From assembly GCF_007859315.1 (NCBI RefSeq), contig NZ_VOHA01000029.1, positions 23,878 through 87,877 on the forward strand: a DNA stretch of 64,000 nt, in the 5' to 3' direction. The position numbers and the translations under genes were made by a program. Below are positions 1 to 8,524 of the stretch, one piece after another. Numbering within the stretch: the first letter of the stretch is position 1; each line of letters begins with the position of its first letter. This DNA is from Reyranella sp. CPCC 100927. Lineage in GTDB: Bacteria > Pseudomonadota > Alphaproteobacteria > Reyranellales > Reyranellaceae. Under the pieces are notes generated by a model that was not told the DNA's origin, did no database searches, and saw only the letters and a program-made list of their open reading frames with translations.

Positions 1-1
1 T

Positions 2-670
2 AAGAAGCGGGTGGACTACGTCGGCGCTTGGCTGCCCGAGCCGATCCACACCGTGAGCACCGACATGAGCGAGGACAATCTGGCGCTGGCGTCGTCGCTG
101 ACGACAGCCTTCCTGCTGCTGCTCGAGCGGCTCACGCCGCGTGAGCGCGCCGCCTATCTGCTCTACGAGATCTTCGAGGTGTCCTACGCCGATATTGCCC
201 GCACCTTGGGCGTCCAGGAGAGCACCTGCCGCAAGCTCGTCAACCGGGCGCGTGCCAATGTCGACCGCTCGAAGGTCAGGCACGCGACGACACCCGAACG
301 CCAGGAACAGCTGCTGGCGGCCTTCGAGGCAGCCATCGCCGGCGGCGGCACACAGCAATTGGCAGCGCTGTTGTCGGACGACATCGCGCTCAGCGCCGAT
401 GGCGGCGGCAAGGTGCAGACCATCCGCCAGATCCTGCACGGCAAAGCCGATGTGCTGGCGTTCATTGCCGATGCGCTGAGTGCCTACTGGAAACCCTACG
501 AATGGACCGTAACAGACCTCAACGGCCATCGCGGGGTCATCCTGCAGCACGGCGGCAAGGTCGCGGCCGCCGTGTCCTTTGCCTACGACGCGGACGGCCA
601 GGCGACAAACATCTACATCATGCGCAATCCCGACAAGCTCGCCAGCCTGAGCAGGATCGCGATGTCATGA
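2..670 (+). CDS. ECF41-type RNA polymerase sigma factor, 5'-truncated by the window edge
   Basis: The reading frame is open from base 2, upstream of the first GTG at 11, so the N-terminal sigma-2 region lies outside the window. Visible parts are a WLPEPI motif in the linker, a sigma-4 helix-turn-helix (roughly residues 45-80, SYADIARTLGVQESTCRKLV) and a C-terminal SnoaL/NTF2-like domain containing DGGGK. WLPEP and DGGGK are the known signatures of ECF41 (SigJ-like) sigma factors, whose fused SnoaL domain modulates activity in place of a separate anti-sigma factor. ECF41 genes usually sit beside an oxidoreductase or carboxymuconolactone-decarboxylase-like target gene, which may lie upstream of this window. 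The family call is firm; the regulon is unknown. Confidence 0.9.
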   Translation, partial: KKRVDYVGAWLPEPIHTVSTDMSEDNLALASSLTTAFLLLLERLTPRERAAYLLYEIFEVSYADIARTLGVQESTCRKLVNRARANVDRSKVRHATTPERQEQLLAAFEAAIAGGGTQQLAALLSDDIALSADGGGKVQTIRQILHGKADVLAFIADALSAYWKPYEWTVTDLNGHRGVILQHGGKVAAAVSFAYDADGQATNIYIMRNPDKLASLSRIAMS

Positions 671-682
671 CGCCGGTGGCCG

Positions 683-1255
683 TCAGTGCTTGCCGTTGGC
701 GGCGGTCACTCCCATGCGATCAACGGTGGCGATGCCGATGGCCGACAGGATGAACAGGCCATGGATGATCGCCTGCCACATCACGCCAGCTTCGGTGTAG
801 TTGGTGTTCGTCGAGCCCAGGTTGCCGGCCTCGATGAAGGTGCGCAGCAGGTGAATAGAGGAGATGCCGATGATCGCCATCGCGAGCTTGATCTTGAGCA
901 CGCTGGCGTTGACGTGGCTCAGCCATTCCGGCTGATCGGGATGGTTCTGCAGTTCCAGCCGTGACACGAAGGTCTCGTAGCCGCCCACGATCACCATGAT
1001 CAGCAGGTTGGAGATCATCACCACGTCGATCAGGCCCAGCACGACCAGCATGATCTGCTGCTCGTTGAACGAAAAGGTGTGGGTGACGAGGTGCCAGAGC
1101 TCCTTGAGGAACAGGGCGACATAGACGCACTGGGCGACGATCAGGCCCAGGTAGAGCGGCAATTGCAGCCAGCGTGACGCAAAGATGAGTCCGGGCAGTG
1201 GGCGCAATCGCGCTGGGGCCGGGGAAGTCGCTCGAGCCTCGGGAGCCGCAGACAT
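683..1255 (-). CDS. yqhA: YqhA/UPF0114 family inner-membrane protein
   Basis: The 190-aa protein has an alanine/proline-rich N-terminus followed by about four hydrophobic segments (near residues 30-50, 65-90, 120-140 and 160-180). The core matches the UPF0114 (TIGR00645) family: ASRWLQLPLYLGLIVAQ, the conserved MISNLLIMVIVGGYETFVS, and SSIHLLRTFI. These are small integral membrane proteins of unknown function. The gene converges on the ECF41 sigma factor with a 12-bp gap and is divergent from the Sel1 gene. Family call firm, molecular role unknown. Confidence 0.9.
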   Translation of the reverse strand: MSAAPEARATSPAPARLRPLPGLIFASRWLQLPLYLGLIVAQCVYVALFLKELWHLVTHTFSFNEQQIMLVVLGLIDVVMISNLLIMVIVGGYETFVSRLELQNHPDQPEWLSHVNASVLKIKLAMAIIGISSIHLLRTFIEAGNLGSTNTNYTEAGVMWQAIIHGLFILSAIGIATVDRMGVTAANGKH

Positions 1256-1458
1256 CAGGTTTCACCTCGTCGTTCGGGGAATGGACCACCCGGATGAAAC
1301 CAGGCGCGGGTGCTGATCTAGGGATGGATCGGCATCGGTCAAGCCGGTTTATGCCGGCCAGGGTACCCGGAAGATAAATAGCGTTGGACTGTCTGTTCAG
1401 AACAGGGTTTTGCGTGTAAAATGAGCGCTCGCACCGGGCGGTGGGGACCAGCGGGGCG

Positions 1459-2844
1459 ATGATGGGGAAACGGCGATCCGATCAGGGGCTGCGATCGGCG
1501 GTGGTTGGTGCCGCTGTCTGCCTGCTGGCGCTCGCGCTCATGACGCCGGCCGCGGCGGATCCGCACGAGGATGCGCGCGCGGCGTACTACCGGCGCGATT
1601 ATGCCCACGTGCAGCAGTTGATGCGGCCCCTGGCGGCGCAGGGCGATGCGCGGGCGCAGTTCGGTCTCGGGTTCCTGTACGCCAGCGGCCGGGGCGTGCG
1701 GCAGGACGATGGGCAGGCCGTGCGCTGGTTTCGCCGGGCCGCCGACCAGGGATTGGCCGACGCCCAGGCCAACCTGGGCTTCATGTATGCCAGTGGCCGC
1801 GGCGTGACCAAGAGCGAGGCCGAGGCCATGCGCTGGTATCGCAAGGCCGCCGATCAGAACCACGCTGGCGCACAGAACAACCTCGGCTTCATGCATGCCA
1901 ACGGCCTGGGCGTGCGGCGCAACGATGCGACAGCGGTGGGCTGGTACCGCAAGGCGGCAGAGCAGGGTTATGCCGACGCACAGGTCAACCTCGGCTTCAT
2001 GTATGACAACGGCTGGGGGGTGAAGCGCAGCTACACGGATGCGTTCGCCTTCTATCGCCGGGCCGCGGACCAGGGGCACGTGATCGGCCAGTACAACGTC
2101 GCCAGCCTGTATCTCGTCGGTCAAGGCGTGCGGCGCGACGATGTCGAAGCCGCGAAATGGTACCTCGAAGCGGCGTACCAGGACTATCCCGCCGCCCAGT
2201 TCAACATCGCCTACATGTACGCCCACGGCCTCGGCGTGACGCAGGACGATGCCACCGCGGCCGAGTGGTACCGCGAGGCCGCCAACCGCGGCGATGTCCG
2301 GGCCCAGGTCAATCTCGCCGCCATGTATGCCGACGGGCAGGGCGTCGCGCAGGATCTGGCGGAAGCCGCGACCTGGTATCGCCGGGCGGCGGATCAAGGC
2401 TACGCCGAAGCACAGTACAGGATCGGCCTGCTGTACGACGAGGGTCGTGGCGTGCCGCCGGACGATGCCGAAGCCGCCCGCTGGTATCGCAAGGCTGCGC
2501 TGCAGGGGCATGCCGGCGCGCAATGCGGTCTTGGCAGCCTGTATGCCATGGGGCACGGCGTTCACCAGGACGATGGCGAAGCCGTGTGGTGGTATCGCAA
2601 GGCAGCGGTGCAGGGCTTCGCGGCGGCGCAATCCAGCCTGGGCTTCATGTACGAGGCCGGCCGCGGTGTCGCAGCGGACGTTGCGGAGGCACACCGGTGG
2701 TATGACCTCGCCGCCGCCAACACAGCGGTCGCGCCGCCAGCGCCGGAAGACGTGGGCATGACCGACGAACGCATCGGTGCGACATTGCCCGACGATCAGA
2801 TCGCGCAGGCACCACGGCCCGCCGGTGGCCGCAGTCGTCGATGA
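1459..2844 (+). CDS. Secreted Sel1-repeat (TPR-like) protein, ten repeats
   Basis: I start at ATG 1459 (a second ATG follows directly); an in-frame GTG at 1441 would add six residues ahead of the signal peptide. The N-terminus is a signal peptide (VVGAAVCLLALALMTPAAA, then DPHEDA). The rest is ten consecutive 36-residue Sel1-like repeats of the form AQ..LG.MY..G.GV..D..EA..WYRKAA.QG, followed by a short proline/arginine-rich tail. Sel1 repeats form superhelical solenoids that scaffold protein-protein contacts, often in envelope biogenesis, exopolysaccharide production or signalling. No catalytic domain is present and the partner is unknown. Repeat units are similar enough at DNA level that expansion or contraction by recombination is plausible. 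Confidence 0.9.
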   Translation: MMGKRRSDQGLRSAVVGAAVCLLALALMTPAAADPHEDARAAYYRRDYAHVQQLMRPLAAQGDARAQFGLGFLYASGRGVRQDDGQAVRWFRRAADQGLADAQANLGFMYASGRGVTKSEAEAMRWYRKAADQNHAGAQNNLGFMHANGLGVRRNDATAVGWYRKAAEQGYADAQVNLGFMYDNGWGVKRSYTDAFAFYRRAADQGHVIGQYNVASLYLVGQGVRRDDVEAAKWYLEAAYQDYPAAQFNIAYMYAHGLGVTQDDATAAEWYREAANRGDVRAQVNLAAMYADGQGVAQDLAEAATWYRRAADQGYAEAQYRIGLLYDEGRGVPPDDAEAARWYRKAALQGHAGAQCGLGSLYAMGHGVHQDDGEAVWWYRKAAVQGFAAAQSSLGFMYEAGRGVAADVAEAHRWYDLAAANTAVAPPAPEDVGMTDERIGATLPDDQIAQAPRPAGGRSRR

Positions 2845-2919
2845 TCCCGGGGTCATAATCTTTGACGTGACCGCCGCTGTCATTCCGGGCAGAACGCGCC
2901 GGCGCTATGGTGAGCAGCC

Positions 2920-5718
2920 GTGAGCGGAGCTTTGGAGACGACGCCGGCCATGGAGCATTTGGATCAGTCCGCCATTCCCGAGAAGGATGTCCCGCTGCGT
3001 TACGACATCCGGCTCCTCGGCCGTATCCTCGGCGACACGGTGCGCCTGCAGGAAGGCGAGCCGGTGTTCGACGTCGTCGAGCGCATCCGTCGCACGGCCG
3101 TGCGTTTCCATCGTGATGCCGATGAGGCGGCTCGGCAGGAGCTGCAGGCGATCATGAGCAGCCTGCCGGTGGACCGGGCCAATCGCATCATCCGGGCCTT
3201 CGGCTATTTCTCGCATCTTGCCAATATCGCCGAGGACCAGCACCACATCCGGCGCACGCGCGCCTACGCGATGGCCAATGCGGCGCCGCGTCCGGGCACC
3301 ATGGCGTATGCGCTGGAACGCGCCAAGAACCACGGCGTTTCGCGTGCGCATCTGCAGGCATTCTTCGAGCGCGCCCTGTGCAGCGCCGTGCTGACGGCGC
3401 ATCCGACCGAAGTCCGCCGCAAGAGCTCGATCGACCGCGAGATGGACATCGCCCGGCTGCTCGACGAACGCGATCGCATCCAGTTCACGCCGGAGGAGCT
3501 GACCGCCAACCGCAAGGCACTGCGCCGCGCGGTGCTCACGCTGTGGCAGACCAGCCTTCTGCGCCGCACGCGGTTGCGCGTCATCGACGAGGTCGCCAAC
3601 GGGCTTGCCTATTACGACTACACGTTCCTGCGCGAACTGCCGCATTTCTACGCCGATCTCGAAGACCAGCTCGGGTCGGTCGATGCGGCCTGGCAGGACC
3701 TCGATGTGCCGTCGTTCCTGCGCCTGGGCAGCTGGATCGGCGGCGACCGCGACGGCAATCCCTACGTCACCGCCGACGTGTTGCGCCAGGCGCTGGCCAT
3801 GCAGAGCGAGCGCGCCCTGCGCTTCTATCTCGAGGAACTGCATCAGCTGGGCGCCGAACTGTCACTGGATGATCGCATCGTGTCCGTATCGGGGTCCGTC
3901 GCCAAACTGGCGGCGGAATCGCCCGACCGTGCACCGGAGCGCCAGGACGAACCCTATCGCCGCGCCATTGCCGGCATCTATGCGCGGCTGGCAGCAACGG
4001 CGTGGGACCTTGATCGCCTCGAAGCACCGCATCTCGCGGTCGGCAGTGCGCCGGCTTACGCCACGGCCGCCGACCTGGAGATGGACCTCGACGCCATCCA
4101 CGAGTCGCTGATGGCCAACGGATCGGCACCGCTGGCGCGCGGCCGGCTGCGGGCGCTGCGTCGTGCCGTCGATGTCTTCGGCTTTCACCTGGCATCCGTC
4201 GATCTGCGCCAGAACGCCGATGTGCATGAACGCACGATCGGCGAACTGCTGGAGACGGCCGGTGCCTGCACCGGCTATCGCGCGCTCGCCGAGGACGCAC
4301 GTGTGCGGGTGCTGGCCGGTGAACTGCGCAATGCGCGGCCGCTGGCCTCGCTGCACCTCACGTATTCGGACGAAACGGCGTCCGAACTGGCCATGCTGCG
4401 CGTGGCCGCCGATGCACACCGGCGCTATGGCGCCGCCGCCGTTCCCCACTACGTGATCTCCAAGGCTGACGGTGTCTCCGACATCCTGGAGGTCGCGCTC
4501 CTGCTCAAGGAAGTCGGCCTGCTGCGCCCGCGCGAGGGCAAGCTCGATGTCGATATCGTGCCGCTGTTCGAGACCATCGGTGACCTGCAGCGCTGCGGCC
4601 CGGTCATGGAGGCGCTGTTCGGCTTGCCTGAGTATCGTCGGCTGCTGGCCTCGCGGGGCGGCATCCAGGAGGTGATGCTGGGCTACTCCGACAGCAATAA
4701 GGACGGCGGCTACCTGACGTCGACCTGGGAGCTGTACAAGGCCGAAGTGGCGCTGATCGAGACGTTCGCGCGCCACGGGATCGGCCTGCGCCTGTTCCAC
4801 GGCCGTGGCGGGTCGGTCGGCCGCGGCGGCGGGCCGAGCTATCAGGCGATCCTGGCGCAGCCGCCGGGCGCGCTGCAGGGCTCGATCCGCATCACGGAGC
4901 AGGGCGAGGTGATCGCCGGCAAGTACTCAAACGCCGATGTCGGCCGCCGCAATCTCGAGACCCTGGCGGCCGCGACCCTGGAAGCGACGCTCCTGGAAGC
5001 CGACCAGCCGGCGCCGCCGGCCGCCTATCTCGACGTCATGGAGGCGCTGTCGGCGCATGCCTATCGCGCCTATCGCGATCTCGTCTACGAAACCGAGGGC
5101 TTTGAACGGTACTTCCGCGAGTCCACCGTGTTGGGTGAGATCGCCAACCTCAATATCGGCAGCCGGCCGGCGTCGCGCTCGAAGCTTGGGCGTATCGAGG
5201 ATCTGCGGGCCATACCCTGGGTCTTCAGCTGGGCGCAATGCCGCCTGATGTTGCCGGGATGGTATGGCTTCGGCAGCGCGGTGAAAGCGTGGACCGAGGC
5301 GCGATCGGATGACGGCCTGGCGATCCTGCAGGCGATGTACCACGACTGGCCCTTCTTCCGCACGACGCTGTCGAACATGGACATGGTGCTGGCCAAGAGC
5401 GATATCGCGATCGCCTCGCGCTACGCCGAACTGGTGTCCGATGCGGAGCTGCGCGACTCGATCTTCGAGCGCCTGCGCGCCGAATGGCAGGCCTCGATCG
5501 AGGCGGTGCTGGCGGTCACGCGTCAGCGCACGTTGCTGGAAAGCAACCCGCTGCTGGCGCGGTCGATCCGCAACCGTTTCCCCTACATCGACCCGCTCAA
5601 CCACGTGCAGATCGAACTGCTGAAGCGCCATCGCGCCGGCGACACCGACGAAGGCGTGATCCAGGGCATCCATCTCAGCATCAACGGCATTGCCGCCGGC
5701 CTGCGCAATAGCGGTTGA
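2920..5718 (+). CDS. ppc: Phosphoenolpyruvate carboxylase
   Basis: Carboxylates PEP to oxaloacetate, replenishing the TCA cycle in the cytoplasm. At 932 aa it is normal length. Diagnostic motifs are all present: [11 protein letters not shown] with the catalytic His (about residue 161), [24 protein letters not shown] and the glycine-rich [14 protein letters not shown] loop; the C-terminus ends in [11 protein letters not shown], matching the family's ...G....RNTG end. The annotated start is GTG 2920; ATG 2950, ten codons in, is an alternative because neither has a strong Shine-Dalgarno. It stands alone between the Sel1 gene and a degraded stretch. Identification is essentially certain; only the start is open. 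Confidence 0.97.
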   Translation: MSGALETTPAMEHLDQSAIPEKDVPLRYDIRLLGRILGDTVRLQEGEPVFDVVERIRRTAVRFHRDADEAARQELQAIMSSLPVDRANRIIRAFGYFSHLANIAEDQHHIRRTRAYAMANAAPRPGTMAYALERAKNHGVSRAHLQAFFERALCSAVLTAHPTEVRRKSSIDREMDIARLLDERDRIQFTPEELTANRKALRRAVLTLWQTSLLRRTRLRVIDEVANGLAYYDYTFLRELPHFYADLEDQLGSVDAAWQDLDVPSFLRLGSWIGGDRDGNPYVTADVLRQALAMQSERALRFYLEELHQLGAELSLDDRIVSVSGSVAKLAAESPDRAPERQDEPYRRAIAGIYARLAATAWDLDRLEAPHLAVGSAPAYATAADLEMDLDAIHESLMANGSAPLARGRLRALRRAVDVFGFHLASVDLRQNADVHERTIGELLETAGACTGYRALAEDARVRVLAGELRNARPLASLHLTYSDETASELAMLRVAADAHRRYGAAAVPHYVISKADGVSDILEVALLLKEVGLLRPREGKLDVDIVPLFETIGDLQRCGPVMEALFGLPEYRRLLASRGGIQEVMLGYSDSNKDGGYLTSTWELYKAEVALIETFARHGIGLRLFHGRGGSVGRGGGPSYQAILAQPPGALQGSIRITEQGEVIAGKYSNADVGRRNLETLAAATLEATLLEADQPAPPAAYLDVMEALSAHAYRAYRDLVYETEGFERYFRESTVLGEIANLNIGSRPASRSKLGRIEDLRAIPWVFSWAQCRLMLPGWYGFGSAVKAWTEARSDDGLAILQAMYHDWPFFRTTLSNMDMVLAKSDIAIASRYAELVSDAELRDSIFERLRAEWQASIEAVLAVTRQRTLLESNPLLARSIRNRFPYIDPLNHVQIELLKRHRAGDTDEGVIQGIHLSINGIAAGLRNSG

Positions 5719-5782
5719 GGGTTGAAGGAATTTGTGGCCGCCTCTCCGACAGCGCAAAACGTAAGAGATACTGATTCCATAA

Positions 5783-5995
5783 TGCTTCCGGTATCAGAGC
5801 ATCGAGCGCAAATCTATCAGCCTGCGCGTCGAACGCATCGCCGTCATTACTGCCTTCCTCATCGAAGAAATCAAAGCGCAGACCGTCGAAGAGATCGCGC
5901 GATACGATGACTTTATCAATAGCCCGCTAGGTCAGCTATTCCAGAGCGGCATGGCGAACTCGCTAATTGACAAGGTAGCGCGCGCGGGGGCGTAG
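5783..5995 (+). pseudogene. Possible C-terminal gene remnant without a start codon
   Basis: A 70-codon open frame runs from a stop just upstream of 5783 to a TAG at 5993. It reads like coding sequence (RVERIAVITAFLIEEIKAQT, then VEEIARYDDFINSPLGQLFQ), with helical, acidic composition and no ATG or GTG near its beginning. The local base composition is less GC-rich than the flanking genes. It overlaps the 3' end of the citrate-synthase-like gene on the other strand by about 30 bp. I do not recognise the family; it could equally be chance. It is the only notable content of the 245-bp gap after ppc. Confidence 0.3.
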
Positions 5996-7279
5996 CATTA
6001 CGCCGGCCAACCTCTGCTCCATCACGTGCGCGATCCATCCTGCGCAGCGCGCGATGGTCAGGATGGCGCCTGCAGACCGATAGGGAAGCTGCAGCGCGTG
6101 ACAGAGCACCACGAGGCCGGTTTCGACACTGGGCCCTATCTTGAATGCCTCGGCAGCCTCCTCGAGAAAGGTAACGATGTCGATCGTACGGTCCGGATTG
6201 ATGCTCAGATTGCGGGCCACACCCAGCAGGTGCTCGGCCCGGGGATCGCCGTTCGGGTAGAGCGGATGGTTGAAGCCCGGTATCGCGCTTCCCGACTTCG
6301 CCATTTCAGCCAGCCGATCTCGACGGGTGCTCCTGGCGCGAGCCGTCGTCAGCAGATCCTCCACTTTGTCGCAGGCGCGGCGGATGCGCGATCCGCTATG
6401 GGCGCTCAAGGCCGACAGGATGCAGAAATAGAGGTTGGCGCCGCTCGAGGCGGCGAGGCGCGCTGCGACCGTCTGCGGCGTGAGCTCGTGGTCGGCAAGC
6501 AGCACCAAGGCGGTGTTCACCGCTGCCGTCGTCTCCGCGGTTGCGCGCGCGCCGGCGCCAGCCACGATACGGGCAGCGACCGCGAGCCCGCCGCCGGATG
6601 CGGACGCGTCCAGGGCGATGCTCTTGCGAGAGCGGGCCAGGAAGCGCATGCAGGCCGGCAGGCCCATCAGCAGAGCGCGAGCGGCAATGACCGTGTTGCC
6701 GTCGCGCAGGTCGTCACCGCCCGACGGCCGCGCGACGAGTGACATGACGAACAGCGAGAACAACTTGACGATGTCGGGCTGCGAGGCGTCGACCTCGGCC
6801 GCCGCGATGAGCTTGTCCATCGCGACCGCCGCGGCGGTGCCGGGCCATGCGCCCTGTTCCTCCATCCATGCGCCCGACCACAGCAGCTCGGCAACACTCT
6901 CGAAGCTCTGGCTGTGCCGTACGAAGTCGAGCGCAGGGCGACCGCGGTAGGCCGGACCCGCCGGCGTTATCGTCGTGATCGACGTTTGCACGATGGGTTC
7001 CGACCATCTCGGCGCGCCGCCCTTGTAGAGTCCGCCTTCGGCCTTCGCATGGCCCCGTGCGCGCAGCCGTTCGACGTCCTCGCGCGAGTAGAGGAAGCCA
7101 TGTCGCTTGTCCTGGCCGATCGAATGGATCCAGCCGCGACTGACGTAAGCATAGAGCGTCTGCGGCTTGATGCGCAGAAGGTGCGCCGCTTCCTTCGCCG
7201 AGAGAAAGCTCTTGGCGTCGTGTGCACGCGCCGCCGCCGCGACCTTGGAAGGCTTTCTGGTCATGTCAAAAGAAGCCAT
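5963..7279 (-). CDS. Helix-turn-helix domain fused to a citrate-synthase-like domain
   Basis: The 438-aa protein has a MerR/excisionase-type DNA-binding domain at residues 22-75 (SAKEAAHLLRIKPQTLYAYV) and a citrate-synthase fold from about 95 to the end. Of the citrate synthase catalytic triad, His264 (ADHELT) and His338 (PGFNHPLY) are visible, but the position of the third residue, normally Asp in NVD(F/L), is Glu386 in GPSVETGLVV. The substrate arginines near R411 and R432 look retained. HTH-citrate synthase proteins are a known but poorly characterised group. The gene is divergent from the nine-gene catabolic operon, 116 bp away, suggesting a regulator that senses an acyl-CoA or 2-oxoacid rather than a housekeeping citrate synthase. 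An alternative start is ATG 7264. Confidence 0.85.
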   Translation of the reverse strand: MASFDMTRKPSKVAAAARAHDAKSFLSAKEAAHLLRIKPQTLYAYVSRGWIHSIGQDKRHGFLYSREDVERLRARGHAKAEGGLYKGGAPRWSEPIVQTSITTITPAGPAYRGRPALDFVRHSQSFESVAELLWSGAWMEEQGAWPGTAAAVAMDKLIAAAEVDASQPDIVKLFSLFVMSLVARPSGGDDLRDGNTVIAARALLMGLPACMRFLARSRKSIALDASASGGGLAVAARIVAGAGARATAETTAAVNTALVLLADHELTPQTVAARLAASSGANLYFCILSALSAHSGSRIRRACDKVEDLLTTARARSTRRDRLAEMAKSGSAIPGFNHPLYPNGDPRAEHLLGVARNLSINPDRTIDIVTFLEEAAEAFKIGPSVETGLVVLCHALQLPYRSAGAILTIARCAGWIAHVMEQRLAGVMLRPRARYLVN

Positions 7280-7395
7280 ATATTGACCGAATAATCAATG
7301 TTGATCCACAAGGCGTCCACCCCTAGCCTCGACCCTGTGCACATCGGACGGTGCGGCGGATCGTCCGGCCGGAACAACGGGAGGGCAGCGTAGCC
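7280..7395. promoter_or_regulatory. Divergent promoter region with ATTGA-N8-TCAAT dyad
   Basis: This 116-bp gap separates the HTH-citrate synthase gene from the catabolic operon and should hold both promoters. It contains an AT-rich dyad, ATTGA (7282-7286) and TCAAT (7294-7298), followed by a third related TTGAT at 7301-7305. The dyad lies immediately at the citrate-synthase start codon, a plausible autoregulatory position. A good Shine-Dalgarno (GGGAGGGCAGC, about 7379-7389) precedes the ATG at 7396. Assigning the dyad to the divergent regulator is inference. Confidence 0.4.
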
Positions 7396-8520
7396 ATGTC
7401 GATCATCGACGCCGATTCACACGTCATCGAATCCCAGGAAACCTGGCAGTACCTCGATCCGAAGTTCGCGAAGCGGCGGCCGGTGCCGGTTGCCGTGCCG
7501 GCCGACACCTCGTTCCTCGACTGGAACACGTTCTGGATTATCGATCGGCAGGTCCGCCATTTCGGCGCCACGCCGATCGAAGGCAACGTGATGGCCGGCC
7601 GCAAGTCCTACTCGCCTGACGTGCAGCAGATCACCGACGTCAAGGCGCGGCTCGCGGCAATGGACAGGATGGGCGTCGCCAAGCAGCTGGTGCATCCCTC
7701 GTTCACGCTGTCGACTCTCACAGAGGACCCGGAGCTCGAGGCCGCGCTGTTCCAGAGCTACAACACCTTCATGTCGAATGCGTGCGCGGCATCGGGCGGC
7801 CGCATTTTCTTCAATGCCGTGATCCCGTATCGCCGGCCGGAGCAAGCGGTGGCCGAGCTCCGCCGCCTCGACAGGATGCCGGGCATGGCGAGCGTGCTGG
7901 TGCGCGGGCTCGAGTGGGACAAGCCGATCGACGATCCCAGCCACTACCCCGTCTTCGCCGAGGCCGAGCGACTTGGCCTGCCGATGGTGGTCCATCTCGG
8001 CCTCGGATCGCCCTCGATGTACCGCATGTTCGACGGTATGGCGCACCCGGTTGCCGAGAAGAAGACCTTCTATCCGGCGCGCTCGCGGCGTCTGCTGTCG
8101 ACGCTGACGGTGCAGTACGCCTTCTACAACCTGATGGAAAGCACGCTCATCGACGACTTCCCCAAGCTCAAGTGGGTCTTCCTCGAGGGCGGCGGCTGCA
8201 CCTGGATGGTGGGCGCGGTGCGCACCATCGAGCGCAGCGGCAAGCCCCGTGTCCTCGACCACTTCGAGGCCGGCCGCGTGCTGGTGGGCTGCGAGCCCGA
8301 CGACGACATTCCCTATGCCTCCGGAGTCCTGGGTGAGCACGCGCTGCTGGTATCGAGCGACATGCCGCATTTCGACGAGGCGGCGCACGACAGCATCGCC
8401 GAGGAGTACGAGGAGCGCGGCGACCTTTCGCCGGAACTGTTGAAGATGATGTTCACGCAGAATGCCGAGCGCGTCTTCGACTTCGGTCGTGTCGCCGCCA
8501 GGACAGCCGTGCCGGCCTGA
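7396..8520 (+). CDS. Amidohydrolase-2 family metal-dependent hydrolase/decarboxylase
   Basis: First gene of the operon; start ATG 7396 chosen because of the purine-rich SD just upstream (an in-frame GTG at 7351 lacks one). The 374-aa product has the TIM-barrel amidohydrolase_2 pattern: IDADSHVIE at the N-terminus, HPSFTL, MVVHLGLGS and a late SSDMPHFD that supplies the conserved metal/acid Asp. This superfamily branch includes gamma-resorcylate and aminocarboxymuconate semialdehyde decarboxylases and hydrolases of small aromatic acids. With a gentisate-dioxygenase-like protein downstream, a hydrolase or decarboxylase acting on an aromatic intermediate is likely. The exact substrate cannot be read from sequence. 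Four bases separate it from the next gene. Confidence 0.85.
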   Translation: MSIIDADSHVIESQETWQYLDPKFAKRRPVPVAVPADTSFLDWNTFWIIDRQVRHFGATPIEGNVMAGRKSYSPDVQQITDVKARLAAMDRMGVAKQLVHPSFTLSTLTEDPELEAALFQSYNTFMSNACAASGGRIFFNAVIPYRRPEQAVAELRRLDRMPGMASVLVRGLEWDKPIDDPSHYPVFAEAERLGLPMVVHLGLGSPSMYRMFDGMAHPVAEKKTFYPARSRRLLSTLTVQYAFYNLMESTLIDDFPKLKWVFLEGGGCTWMVGAVRTIERSGKPRVLDHFEAGRVLVGCEPDDDIPYASGVLGEHALLVSSDMPHFDEAAHDSIAEEYEERGDLSPELLKMMFTQNAERVFDFGRVAARTAVPA

Positions 8521-8524
8521 AGCC

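Noticed and set aside
1339..2883. 514-codon minus-strand frame opposite the Sel1 gene
   Set aside because: Shadow of the repetitive plus-strand gene; its apparent repeats simply reflect the Sel1 repeats.
2905..3843. 312-codon minus-strand frame inside ppc (and similar ones at 3862-4800 and 4927-5757)
   Set aside because: Antisense shadows of ppc with low-complexity composition and no SD or homology.
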